Assembly (NCBI GenBank): GCA_016839345.1
Contig: JAEOUL010000229.1
Coordinates: 1 to 15,163 of the forward strand
Length of the DNA: 15,163 nt
Origin: Candidatus Thorarchaeota archaeon
Lineage (GTDB): Archaea; Asgardarchaeota; Thorarchaeia; Thorarchaeales; Thorarchaeaceae
Direction: 5' to 3'
Part shown: positions 1-7,241 of the stretch, in pieces
Layout of the letters: every line of letters begins with the position of its first letter
Position numbering within the stretch: position 1 is the stretch's first letter
Translations under genes and position numbers: made by a program
The notes under the pieces: generated by a model
The model's database searches: none
The model's input: the letters and a program-made list of their open reading frames with translations, nothing else
What the model was told of the DNA's origin: nothing

Positions 1-77
1 AATTATATACCCACTCCGCGCTGGGTCTGCTAATTGAAATCCTTATGATGCTTGCGGTTGGTTTGCAGATTTCTTAA
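1..77 (+). CDS. C-terminal fragment of an unidentified, probably membrane-associated protein
   Basis: One forward frame is open from base 3 to a TAA at 75-77 and encodes 24 residues. They begin LYTHSALGLLIEILM and end GLQIS, and are mostly hydrophobic, as expected for the last membrane helix of an integral membrane protein. The other two forward frames stop within the first 40 bases. The stop lies only three bases from the end of the convergent gene at 81-1172, the tight packing seen elsewhere in the window. The start and nearly the whole protein lie left of the window, so the family cannot be named. So short an open frame could also be chance; the hydrophobic character and the fit to the neighbouring gene end are the only support. 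Confidence 0.4.
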   Translation, partial: LYTHSALGLLIEILMMLAVGLQIS

Positions 78-80
78 GTT

Positions 81-1172
81 CTATTTCCTAACTTTCCAAA
101 TTCCAAGAATGACTACAACAACACTCATAATAGAAACAGCACCTATCACTGGATTCATCAGTCCCCAATTTCCATCGGTTGGTGTGATGGTCGTAGTCGT
201 ATTTGAATAGAGTATCTCTAAGAGTATACTCATCGATTTTGTAGTTGCGTATCCATAGCCATCGACGACAACCAAACTGGCTGTGATTGGACTTTCTGTG
301 TCTATATCCATGAGACCCCCACCTGCATCAGGTTGGTTGACCTTAGTAGTGATAAGGGATGGTACATAATACGTTCCCATTCCTGGTTCTTGCGTAACTT
401 CCATAGGCCTGCTAATCACTTCTTCAATTTCAAGAGTAGTCTGGTTTAGAAAGGTGACAATTAATTCCACATATTTGATATAGCTCAACCCTGTGACTAC
501 TATCTCAAAGCTAGTGTTGGACAAATTAAGAGTTAGTTTGTTCTCTGATTCATCATAATTCTGATGTATGATTTGAATTTCTGGCCCACTTGTTTCTCTT
601 AGTATTGTATACTCAAAGATGGGGAAGTAGACAAAATGTTGAATCCCAACTGTAAGATTGAGACTCTCTTCATCAATGAATTCATTCCCAAATGAAGCCC
701 ATGTTTCATTCATAAAGAAATATGTTGAATTCATCCAGACAGCGTAGTGGATGAACTCACCTTCTGGTGTTTCCAATATCTTCTCATAAGGTACTAGGGT
801 TTCGTAGTATGATGTTGAATTGGATTCGCCTTCATTCTCTGAAAGGTCAACTACAAGGTCAATGTCAGAATCAGGATTCTCCCACCAGATTTCAAATGAA
901 AATCTGAAGTTCTTTGGTTGCATAATGGATGTATTTGGAAAGAAATACCTCCAGAAGATTTCCTGTCCATCTATCATGAGAAACCCAGAGTCAAATGTGC
1001 TCGCATTTGATGCAGGGGGTTCAAAGGGTGGATATGCAGAAGTTTGCGATAACGAAATATCATCATGTAGATAAACACATGTTTCTCGGTGAATTGGATG
1101 GATCAAGGAGAGAAAACTTCCCATTAATATGACTAGGGTGAGGACAAATACTTTTTTTCTCACGACTTTCAC
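81..1172 (-). CDS. Membrane-anchored, probably glycosylated surface protein of unknown function
   Basis: A 363-residue protein with classic archaeal envelope architecture. A basic start (MKVVRKK) is followed by a hydrophobic signal-like segment at about residues 8-25. A long polar ectodomain carries about ten N-x-S/T sequons. A Thr-rich stretch (about 328-336) precedes a C-terminal membrane helix (about 340-359) that ends in a basic KVRK tail. This predicts an exported protein held in the membrane by its C-terminus, most of it outside the cell. The ectodomain is rich in beta-type residues, but I recognise no named domain. The start is a GTG, with GGTGA a few bases upstream at 1176-1180. A second GTG three codons in is a possible alternative. 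The gene lies 51 bases downstream of the propeller-like gene on the same strand and could be read with it, but no shared function is visible. It resembles the lineage-specific surface proteins common in Asgard genomes. Confidence 0.75.
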   Translation of the reverse strand: MKVVRKKVFVLTLVILMGSFLSLIHPIHRETCVYLHDDISLSQTSAYPPFEPPASNASTFDSGFLMIDGQEIFWRYFFPNTSIMQPKNFRFSFEIWWENPDSDIDLVVDLSENEGESNSTSYYETLVPYEKILETPEGEFIHYAVWMNSTYFFMNETWASFGNEFIDEESLNLTVGIQHFVYFPIFEYTILRETSGPEIQIIHQNYDESENKLTLNLSNTSFEIVVTGLSYIKYVELIVTFLNQTTLEIEEVISRPMEVTQEPGMGTYYVPSLITTKVNQPDAGGGLMDIDTESPITASLVVVDGYGYATTKSMSILLEILYSNTTTTITPTDGNWGLMNPVIGAVSIMSVVVVILGIWKVRK

Positions 1173-1223
1173 TTTTCACCAAGAGATTTTCGATGTTAAA
1201 AATTCACTTCGGTTCTCTATTCC

Positions 1224-2192
1224 TTATACTGGATAGAAATCCCAGAAATGTGAAACCTTCCAGTCATTACCTACCTGTCTATCGCCTCTAAGATCGACCA
1301 ACTCTTGACCTTCAAAGGGGTAGAACTGGAGATCATTGCTACCATTTAGGACAATAAGGTCGGGTCGACCTGGTTTCCTCCAGTGTCCGACTAAGTAGGT
1401 CCAGTCTTCTCTGAAGTCTTTGTCTGACCTGTAACTGTATTCTTTGTTTGAGAAATCGTTGACACCGTCATATGTGAAGAGGTATAACCTTCTATCCCGA
1501 TAAGCCAAAATGTCTGGTGTCGGCTTTCCTAACCAATGACCGACGAGCAAGTGTGGATAGTCTTTCTGCTTAAATCCACGTCCAATCTTGATATCCTTTT
1601 GACCATAGAAAGACTCACCATTGAATGGAAAGATAATGAGGTCTCCATTGTCCTTTCGAATCATGATATCCGGATAGGTTCCTCCCGTCCAATACCCAGG
1701 ATAGATGTCAGGTACTTTCTTCTTGTTAAACCCATTTCCGACTTTCTCCTTTCGACCAAGGTCTTTGAATTCTTTTCCATCCCAGGGAAACAACTTGAGG
1801 TCTCCATCTTCATCTCGAATGAGTAGATCAGATGTTCCATTGTTCAACCATTCAGCGGGATAATAGTCAAGTTCTGCATAGAATCCTTTTCCAACGCGGT
1901 CTCCTGTTCCACGGTGCATGAAGGTTTCATCCCTGAATGGATAGTGTCGGAGATTTCCATCCTCGTCCAGTGTGATTAAGGATGAACCTCCACCAATCCG
2001 TCTACGATGAGTAGAAGGTAAACTTTGCATCCAATATCCCGGTATGTACTTCAAGAAATCCCATTCGCGTCCTACTTCCCTTCCTGTTTTCTCCCCTTTT
2101 GGTGGATAAAACTTGTATCTCCCATTCTCATGCTGGAAGAAAGGGAACCATTTCAAATCGCCATTTTCCTTTCTGATAACAAAACCTGGCAT
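1224..2192 (-). CDS. Six-repeat FG-GAP/VCBS-like beta-propeller protein, apparently cytoplasmic
   Basis: A 322-residue protein built almost entirely of six repeats. Their cores start near residues 3, 72, 122, 175, 227 and 278, so the spacing is about 50-53 after a longer first unit. Each unit has a hydrophobic strand, an R/K-x-x-x-G-D-L turn, a second strand ending F/Y-P-F/W, a G-x-G-F/W element and a closing Y-P-G-Y-W or V-G-H-W. This matches the pattern of bacterial VCBS/FG-GAP-type propeller blades, so a six-bladed propeller is likely. The calcium-binding D-x-D/N-x-D-G loop usual between such blades is replaced by short G/P-rich loops, e.g. before P-D-I. There is no signal peptide, membrane segment or cysteine, unlike the mostly exported relatives, which suggests a cytosolic binding or scaffold role. 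The start is ATG at 2192, with GAGGAGG six bases upstream. A TTG at 2216 would add eight residues but lies upstream of that ribosome binding site. The ligand is unknown. Confidence 0.7.
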   Translation of the reverse strand: MPGFVIRKENGDLKWFPFFQHENGRYKFYPPKGEKTGREVGREWDFLKYIPGYWMQSLPSTHRRRIGGGSSLITLDEDGNLRHYPFRDETFMHRGTGDRVGKGFYAELDYYPAEWLNNGTSDLLIRDEDGDLKLFPWDGKEFKDLGRKEKVGNGFNKKKVPDIYPGYWTGGTYPDIMIRKDNGDLIIFPFNGESFYGQKDIKIGRGFKQKDYPHLLVGHWLGKPTPDILAYRDRRLYLFTYDGVNDFSNKEYSYRSDKDFREDWTYLVGHWRKPGRPDLIVLNGSNDLQFYPFEGQELVDLRGDRQVGNDWKVSHFWDFYPV

Positions 2193-2315
2193 GCTTGCCT
2201 CCTCGATTAGATGCAAATGTAGAGTGTTTCACATATTTGTTTGGTGGGTGTATCCGCAAATGGCAAACGTTTTAGGGGGCTTGTTTCACGCGGCTCTCAA
2301 CCGGAGGCACTCGTA

Positions 2316-3629
2316 TTGAGCGAAGAGACCTTTGACATCGTTGTCGTGGGTGCTGGTTGTCTTGGTGTAGCAACTGCTTATTATCTTCAGAAAAACAGCC
2401 CTGACAAGAGAATTCTCCTTGTGGACAGAACACTTGCAGCTGGTCAAGCAAACACTGCTATGAGTGCTGCCGCTGTTCGTAACATGTTTGCATCATCTAC
2501 AAACCAGATGCTTACTGATACCTCTATCAAATATTTTGAACATGTTCAGGAAGAGCTTGGCTATGATTTGTTCTTTGAGAAGACTGGATACCTCTGGCTT
2601 CTTAGTGAAGAGCAGTTCAATCATCAGAGTGTCAAAGTCTGGATGGAACGAATGAAGAAATCCGGTATCAGTTACAAGGTCTACGACAAAGAAGAACTAA
2701 AGAAGATGATTCCAGGTCTCAATGTTGATTTTGCAGGCGATGAAGAAGCAGAGCTCATGAATCTCGACGAGGTGAGCTACGGACTTTTTGGTGCAGATTG
2801 TGGTGTCCTTGATCCTACAAGGCTAGTCGAGTATTATTTTGAGGAGTTCAGAAAATTATCTCACGTTAAACCACGGTTTGGGGTGGAGGTTGAGAAGCTC
2901 CTTCTTGAAGCAGACCCGAAGTTAGACCTCCCTGGTGAGCCATTTGTGTGGCAGAAGAAAAAGGTGAATGGGATTGTCACAGATAAGGGAATAATTAGAT
3001 CTGATGTTGTAGTATTAGCTACAGGTTCTTGGACAAACAAACTACTAGATCCTATTGGTATAGACAGCATGACCAAGGGAAAGAAACGTCAACTTTTCGT
3101 TATTCATGCTGAGGAAAAAGAAGACCTTCAGAAACTCCTAGACGTAAAAGGATTCAACGAACTCGGATGCATTCCATTTACGATTCTCCCTTCAGCTGGA
3201 GTCTATTTCAGACCACAACTTCAAGAACGCGGATTCTGGATTGGATGTGGGGATAAAATTGGCCGAGAGTACAAGTATATTCAGACTGATGATGATATGG
3301 TTCCAGAGAGTGCATACTATGAGAACAGCATGTATCCAGTTCTGTCAAAATATTTTCCAGCCTTTACAGGAGCAAGACCGGTGAATAGTTGGGCTGGTGG
3401 GTACAATTACAGTCCAGATAGAATACCCTTTGTCTACCTCGAATGTGGTGTGCTTGTTGTTAATGGAGCAAGCGGGTCAGGAATCATGAAGGCTGATGCA
3501 ATGGGACGTATCGCAGATGCTCTCTATCGTGGAGAGTCCGAAGCAGAACTATTTGGCGGAAAGAAGATACCATCTACAACTCTAAGCATCAAGAACCGAG
3601 ATGTGGAGGTTGAAAGTGTCATTATCTAG
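2316..3629 (+). CDS. FAD-dependent oxidoreductase of the DAO (sarcosine/glycine oxidase-like) family
   Basis: A 437-residue soluble flavoprotein of the D-amino-acid oxidase superfamily, which typically oxidises the C-N bond of secondary amines or amino acids. The N-terminal Rossmann fold shows VVVGAGCLG (G12-x-G14-x-x-G17). An acidic residue ends the second strand (LLVDR, D37) and would bind the FAD ribose. Near the C-terminus, WAGGYNYSPDRIPF and VVNGASGSGIMKADAMG match the second FAD-contacting region of sarcosine oxidase and dimethylglycine dehydrogenase relatives. The substrate cannot be told. The start is placed at TTG 2316, eight bases after GGAGG (2303-2307). The frame stays open up to a TTG at 2241, but that would add 25 residues, unlike the family, before the usual N-terminal strand. 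Divergent from the propeller gene; the next gene (corA) starts 235 bases on, so it may be transcribed alone. Confidence 0.85.
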   Translation: MSEETFDIVVVGAGCLGVATAYYLQKNSPDKRILLVDRTLAAGQANTAMSAAAVRNMFASSTNQMLTDTSIKYFEHVQEELGYDLFFEKTGYLWLLSEEQFNHQSVKVWMERMKKSGISYKVYDKEELKKMIPGLNVDFAGDEEAELMNLDEVSYGLFGADCGVLDPTRLVEYYFEEFRKLSHVKPRFGVEVEKLLLEADPKLDLPGEPFVWQKKKVNGIVTDKGIIRSDVVVLATGSWTNKLLDPIGIDSMTKGKKRQLFVIHAEEKEDLQKLLDVKGFNELGCIPFTILPSAGVYFRPQLQERGFWIGCGDKIGREYKYIQTDDDMVPESAYYENSMYPVLSKYFPAFTGARPVNSWAGGYNYSPDRIPFVYLECGVLVVNGASGSGIMKADAMGRIADALYRGESEAELFGGKKIPSTTLSIKNRDVEVESVII

Positions 3630-3738
3630 ATATAATTTCTGCGCATATGAACAAAGGCTGCGCCATTGGTCATCATATACATACTATCCTTGAGTGAAAA
3701 AAGGATTCAATAACGCTATTACAAAAGCCTAAAAGGCA

Positions 3739-3791
3739 GAAAAGGTCTTTTCAAGTGAGACCTATAGGGGTTCAACTTCTGACTGAGTCAG
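3739..3791 (+). promoter_or_regulatory. Cluster of short inverted repeats in the leader region of corA
   Basis: The 235-base gap before corA holds no convincing gene but does hold a dense set of small symmetrical elements: GAAAAG-GT-CTTTTC (3739-3752), AGGTCT with AGACCT nine bases apart (3743-3748 and 3758-3763), the 8-base palindrome CCTATAGG (3761-3768) and CTGACT-G-AGTCAG (3779-3791). They could be operator sites for a winged-helix regulator, a folded 5' leader, or partly the end of the upstream oxidoreductase transcript. Which of these holds cannot be decided from sequence alone. No known magnesium-sensing riboswitch was recognised. Confidence 0.35.
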
Positions 3792-3864
3792 GTTTAGTAA
3801 GAACCCAATCCAGGCAGGCTATCATCGATGGACGAAGACATCCCCCCAACCGAGGTGGATCAAT

Positions 3865-4821
3865 ATGAGCGGCGACAGAGTAGACAATGGAAGTATCTCC
3901 ATTATGGCATTGGAGAGTGGAATCAAGTATGCCAGCTTGGAAGAAGCCCCTGATGAACCCTTGCTCATAGAAATAATCGGTATACGACCTGACGACCTTG
4001 CTCAGATTTCTCAACGTTTTGAAATAGATCTAGAAGACCTGCAGGATGTTCAAGACCTCGATGAGCGTCCTCGTCTTCAGATTGAGGATAAGTTCACAAT
4101 GCTCGTACTAAGGGTTCCAGTAGACCTTCGAGTTGAGGATCGTGAGTACTCTACAAATCCGGTTGGAATGTTCACGAATGGTCGGGATATCATTGTGATT
4201 CAGAATGATGAGGTTCCAAGAAGAAAGAAGCGACTACGCGAGAAAGTACGATATAGCACAACTGCGAACGAGGTCATCTATCGCTGGTGGGAGCTTGTTA
4301 TACACTCGTTTGAAACAACCCTCGATTTGATTGAGGATACAATAAATCAGACTGAGGAGAACATCATGCGGGAAATCTATCCCTCTCATCTTGAGTGGTT
4401 CTTCCAGCTCTCACGTGATGCTATCTTCATGGAAACCTCACTCAAAGCCAACATGAAGGTCCTTCGGCGCTTGAAGCGTTTCAATGTCATTGGGAGAATG
4501 ATCCTTGATGTGGACAGACTGGAGGAGCTTGAGGTAGACCTGCAACAGCAGATGGAGCTGAGTGCCATTTATCGAGAACTAATTGCTAACGCAATGAATG
4601 CCTACGATAGTATAGTTGGTCATAATTTGAACAGGATCTTCAAAATTTTAACATCAATATCCTTGCTAATCAGTGCTCCAACACTCGTTGCCAGTTTTAT
4701 GGGCATGAATGTGATATATGTGACAGAAAATGATCCTACGGGATTTCTTATCATAGTGTTAGTGTGTATAATCATTACAATACCCCTTCTAGCATTCCTT
4801 AGGATGAAAGATCTCCTCTGA
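3865..4821 (+). CDS. corA: CorA-type magnesium/cobalt transport protein
   Basis: A 318-residue member of the CorA metal ion transporter family, which forms pentameric channels for Mg2+ and other divalent cations in the cytoplasmic membrane. Residues 1 to about 255 are the cytosolic domain: an acidic alpha/beta N-terminal part, then a long helical segment rich in charged residues, the stalk. Two membrane helices lie at the very end, about 263-281 and 293-312. The first ends in the signature G280-M281-N282 within SAPTLVASFMGMNV, matching the family pattern P-T-x-V/I-A-x-x-x-G-M-N. The short basic/acidic C-terminus (RMKDLL) also fits. The start is ATG 3865, with GAGGTG at 3852-3857 seven bases upstream. 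An internal ATG at 3904 is possible, but its ribosome binding site is weaker. The leader carries several inverted repeats, so regulation by cation status is conceivable but not shown. Confidence 0.93.
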   Translation: MSGDRVDNGSISIMALESGIKYASLEEAPDEPLLIEIIGIRPDDLAQISQRFEIDLEDLQDVQDLDERPRLQIEDKFTMLVLRVPVDLRVEDREYSTNPVGMFTNGRDIIVIQNDEVPRRKKRLREKVRYSTTANEVIYRWWELVIHSFETTLDLIEDTINQTEENIMREIYPSHLEWFFQLSRDAIFMETSLKANMKVLRRLKRFNVIGRMILDVDRLEELEVDLQQQMELSAIYRELIANAMNAYDSIVGHNLNRIFKILTSISLLISAPTLVASFMGMNVIYVTENDPTGFLIIVLVCIIITIPLLAFLRMKDLL

Positions 4822-4860
4822 ACAAATGTGTGTAAGTCTTCTAATCACATTACCCTAACT

Positions 4861-4878
4861 CCTTCCTTAAACGGAAGG
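4861..4878. terminator. Inverted repeat between convergent corA and methyltransferase genes
   Basis: CCTTCC-TTAAAC-GGAAGG forms a perfect 6-base-pair stem with a 6-base loop, in the 64-base gap between two genes that end facing each other. An overlapping alternative, ACCCT (4852-4856) with AGGGT (4876-4880), could compete with it. There is no strong T-run on either strand, so assignment as a bidirectional transcription end rests on position and symmetry only. Confidence 0.35.
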
Positions 4879-4885
4879 GTCTTGT

Positions 4886-5518
4886 CTAGTTCTTTCTTGC
4901 AAGGATCCAATATGGTAGTTCGTCATTAGTTGGTACAAGCCTTTCAAATATAATCTCGAACCCAGTATTCTTAACCATATCAAGACTTGCTTCGGGAGCT
5001 GGATGACTCCAGGCCATATCTACTCCATAATACTCAGCAATCTCCTCCCAGTCAGAATGTGCAGTACAAACAAGCATCACACCCCCAGGTTTCAACCATT
5101 TGAAAATTCGATTATACATCATTTGATGGAGACTCTTGTGAATGTGGATGATGGCATAAGTGGAAACTATGCCGTCAAATGAGTTTTCATCAAACTCTGT
5201 CTTAGTCACATCTCCATGAATCAAGGTTGCTTGCGGGACATTCCTTTTTGCTACTTCTAACATGCCAGTGGAGAAATCAATTCCAGTTGCATGATAACCC
5301 TCGGCGATCATTCTTTTTAGAATAGGGCTTCCTCCTCCACATCCGATGTCCAATACGGTTGCCCCTTGAGGAAGGTTATCAACGAATTCTTGGATTTCCT
5401 TACTATTGTCAAAAGCTTCTCTATCTAGATTATATTGCTCGGCTATCTTGTTGTATCCCTCTTGTACAATTCTCCCATGTTCTTCTGGACTTTTCCCATG
5501 AGTTCTCTCATCTGTCAA
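4886..5518 (-). CDS. Class I SAM-dependent methyltransferase, second copy of a tandem pair
   Basis: A 210-residue Rossmann-fold methyltransferase. The SAM-binding motif I is VLDIGCGGG (residues 55-63), the acidic ribose-binding end of strand 2 is GIDFS (79-83), the GDV element is at 102-104, and the strand-5 loop is WLKPGG (141-146). The C-terminal part has a conserved DWEE...YYGVDMAWSHP block, shared only with the neighbouring paralogue within this window. Aligned without gaps by hand, the two proteins match at about 124 of 210 positions (about 59%). The substrate is unknown; the UbiE/Methyltransf_25-like group acts on small molecules, lipids or quinones. The start is TTG at 5518, preceded by GAGGG with a 7-base spacer; this gives exactly the paralogue's length. 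It lies 55 bases downstream of the paralogue, so the two are probably co-transcribed. It is convergent with corA. Confidence 0.88.
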   Translation of the reverse strand: MTDERTHGKSPEEHGRIVQEGYNKIAEQYNLDREAFDNSKEIQEFVDNLPQGATVLDIGCGGGSPILKRMIAEGYHATGIDFSTGMLEVAKRNVPQATLIHGDVTKTEFDENSFDGIVSTYAIIHIHKSLHQMMYNRIFKWLKPGGVMLVCTAHSDWEEIAEYYGVDMAWSHPAPEASLDMVKNTGFEIIFERLVPTNDELPYWILARKN

Positions 5519-5573
5519 ATCTGTTCCCTCTATTTTCGTAATAGCTGCTGTTCCTCAGATTTCTGAGTCTGGT

Positions 5574-6206
5574 CTAAGGTTTCATGGCAAAGATCCAGTA
5601 GGCTGTTTCGTCACCAGTGTCTACCAGTTTTTCATATATGATCTCAAACCCTATGTTCACGACCATTTGGAGGCTCTCACGAGCAGAGGGATGGCTCCAA
5701 GCCATGTCAACTCCGTAGTAGTCATGGACCTCCTCCCAGTCAGTCTTGGCTGTACTGATCATCATGACACCACCGGGCTTCAACCAGAAGTAGATTTTCT
5801 GATAGAGGGCTGGATGATAGCTACGATGAATGTGGATGATAGCATAAGTCGAGATGATACCATCGAATGATTCAGGCTCAAAGTGAGTCTTCATCACATC
5901 TCCAAGAATGAGCTCCGCTTCTGGCACATTCTTCTCTGCCAACTCAAGCATCCCCTTTGAGAAGTCAATGCCTTTCGCAGTGAATTCATGTTCTATCATA
6001 GTCTTGAGTACAGGTACTCCTCCTCCACATCCGATGTCCAAGACGATTGCTCCTCGAGGAAGGTGGCTGATGAAGTCATCAATCTGCTCCTGGTTCATGA
6101 CCAGGTCCCTGTCCTGATAGTATTTGCCAGCTATGACATTGTATCCCCTTCTCACAATGTCGCCATGCTCATCTGGGTCCAGACCTGTGTCCTGTTTTGG
6201 TGACAT
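5574..6206 (-). CDS. Class I SAM-dependent methyltransferase, first copy of a tandem pair
   Basis: A 210-residue SAM-dependent methyltransferase with the same ordered motifs as its downstream paralogue: VLDIGCGGG (55-63), GIDFS (79-83), LGDV (101-104) and WLKPGGVMM (141-149). It also shares the YAIIHIH stretch after strand 4 and the YYGVDMAWSHP block near residue 163. Those last two are nearly invariant between the copies, so they probably shape a common substrate pocket. The N-termini and the residues around 31-50 differ most. The start is ATG 6206, six bases after GAGGGA (6213-6218 on the plus strand). A GTG at 6245 would add 13 residues but would break the exact length match and lies upstream of the ribosome binding site. 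Divergent from phosphofructokinase with only 69 bases between, so the two promoters must be packed together. Substrate and pathway are not evident. Confidence 0.88.
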   Translation of the reverse strand: MSPKQDTGLDPDEHGDIVRRGYNVIAGKYYQDRDLVMNQEQIDDFISHLPRGAIVLDIGCGGGVPVLKTMIEHEFTAKGIDFSKGMLELAEKNVPEAELILGDVMKTHFEPESFDGIISTYAIIHIHRSYHPALYQKIYFWLKPGGVMMISTAKTDWEEVHDYYGVDMAWSHPSARESLQMVVNIGFEIIYEKLVDTGDETAYWIFAMKP

Positions 6207-6245
6207 GAACGGTCCCTCGCCGTAGTGGACCAGTGTAAGTCTCAC

Positions 6246-6253
6246 TTATTTAT
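6246..6253. promoter_or_regulatory. Candidate shared TATA-like box between methyltransferase pair and phosphofructokinase
   Basis: TTATTTAT (reading ATAAATAA on the minus strand) is the only AT-rich box in the 69-base divergent gap. On the plus strand its centre lies about 26 bases before the phosphofructokinase ATG, which would give a nearly leaderless transcript. On the minus strand it predicts a start of transcription about 17 bases before the methyltransferase ATG, leaving room for GAGGGA. Whether it serves one direction or both is inference. Confidence 0.4.
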
Positions 6254-6275
6254 GTCTACGTTCCAAGGAAAGACT

Positions 6276-7241
6276 ATGAGAATTGCAGTTCTGACCAGTG
6301 GTGGTGACAGCCCTGCCATGAATGCGGCTATCAGAGCAATCACCCGAGTTGGTATTCATCGCAATTGTGAGATTTTTGGAGTATTTGGAGGACTACAGGG
6401 TATTCTGGATGAACATATGCATGAGTTGAACTCTCGGTCGGTTTCAAGGATATTACATCGAGGTGGAACTATTCTTACAACAGGTAGGTCTGAGGAATTT
6501 CGGACAGAGGAGGGACAAAAGAAAGCTGCCAAGATTCTTTCAGATCGTGGTTTTGATGCGCTGATAGCCATAGGTGGAGACGGTACTATGCGTGCATTAG
6601 ATGCACTCAGTAAACATTGGAAGGGTAGACTAATTGGACTTCCAGGAACGATTGACAACGATCTTAGTGGAACAGACTACACAATCGGCTTTGATACTGC
6701 AGTCAACAATGCCTTAGAGGCCTTAGACAAAATTCGAGACACTGCGCAGTCGTTCCAACGTATCTTCCTAGTTGAAGTTATGGGGCGTCAAGCAGGACAT
6801 ATTGCATTTCATGTTGGTTTTGCTACTGGTGCATCCGCAATACTCATGCCTGAAACTGATACAACGATAGAGGAACTCGCCAAGATAGTTACTAAGGCTA
6901 AGAAAAAGGCAAAATCAAGTGTCCTTGTTGTTGTCGCTGAAGGTGATGAGCTGGGTAGTGCGCATGTGATTGGGAATCAGCTATCCGAAAGAATCGGGGA
7001 AAAATGTAGAGTATCGGTTCTTGGCTATATCCAACGAGGAGGTAACCCAACCCATTTCGATAGAATTCTTGCGACTCGTCTTGGAGCCTTTGCTATCGAG
7101 TGCCTTTTGAATGGAAAACATGGAGGCATGGTTGGAGAGATAGATGGCAACTTGGTGATGACACCATTTAAGGAAACATGGACAGCCAAGAAACCCATTG
7201 ATCAATGGATGTTGGGGCTTCTTGATGAATTATCCGGATGA
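6276..7241 (+). CDS. pfkA: ATP-dependent 6-phosphofructokinase, bacterial PfkA type
   Basis: A 321-residue phosphofructokinase that phosphorylates fructose 6-phosphate to fructose 1,6-bisphosphate, the committing step of glycolysis; the E. coli enzyme has 320. It begins MRIAVLTSGGDSPAMNAAIR, the family nucleotide-binding start. GGDGT lies at 100-104 and PGTIDND at 123-129, with the catalytic base equivalent D127. The glycines of GGDG and PGTIDND mark an ATP user; pyrophosphate-dependent enzymes carry Asp and Lys there. Substrate-binding residues are visible as R162, VEVMGR (166-171), E222 and QRGG with FDRIL (253-265). Effector-site arginines of the E. coli enzyme appear kept as R20 and R24, but the R54 equivalent seems to be Ser. 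The start is ATG 6276, preceded by AAGGAA; GTG 6225 would add an atypical 17-residue extension. The DinB-like gene overlaps its end. Many archaea use ADP- or PPi-dependent enzymes, so this type suggests a bacterial-like glycolytic entry. Confidence 0.94.
   Translation: MRIAVLTSGGDSPAMNAAIRAITRVGIHRNCEIFGVFGGLQGILDEHMHELNSRSVSRILHRGGTILTTGRSEEFRTEEGQKKAAKILSDRGFDALIAIGGDGTMRALDALSKHWKGRLIGLPGTIDNDLSGTDYTIGFDTAVNNALEALDKIRDTAQSFQRIFLVEVMGRQAGHIAFHVGFATGASAILMPETDTTIEELAKIVTKAKKKAKSSVLVVVAEGDELGSAHVIGNQLSERIGEKCRVSVLGYIQRGGNPTHFDRILATRLGAFAIECLLNGKHGGMVGEIDGNLVMTPFKETWTAKKPIDQWMLGLLDELSG

Noticed and set aside
76..94. Inverted repeat AAGTT/AACTT at the first convergent junction
   Set aside because: Only a 5-base-pair AT-rich stem with a 9-base loop, overlapping coding sequence; expected by chance.
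2193..2315. A divergent promoter between the propeller gene and the FAD oxidoreductase
   Set aside because: One must exist nearby, but no AT-rich box stands out at the expected distance on either strand, so none was annotated.
3828..3953. Forward ATG frame of 41 codons overlapping the start of corA in another frame
   Set aside because: No ribosome binding site precedes it, it overlaps corA, and its composition is not protein-like beyond chance. The corA start has its own GAGGTG.
6276..7241. Assignment as a pyrophosphate-dependent phosphofructokinase
   Set aside because: The diagnostic positions are Gly in GGDG and Gly in PGTIDND, the ATP-type residues, not Asp and Lys.
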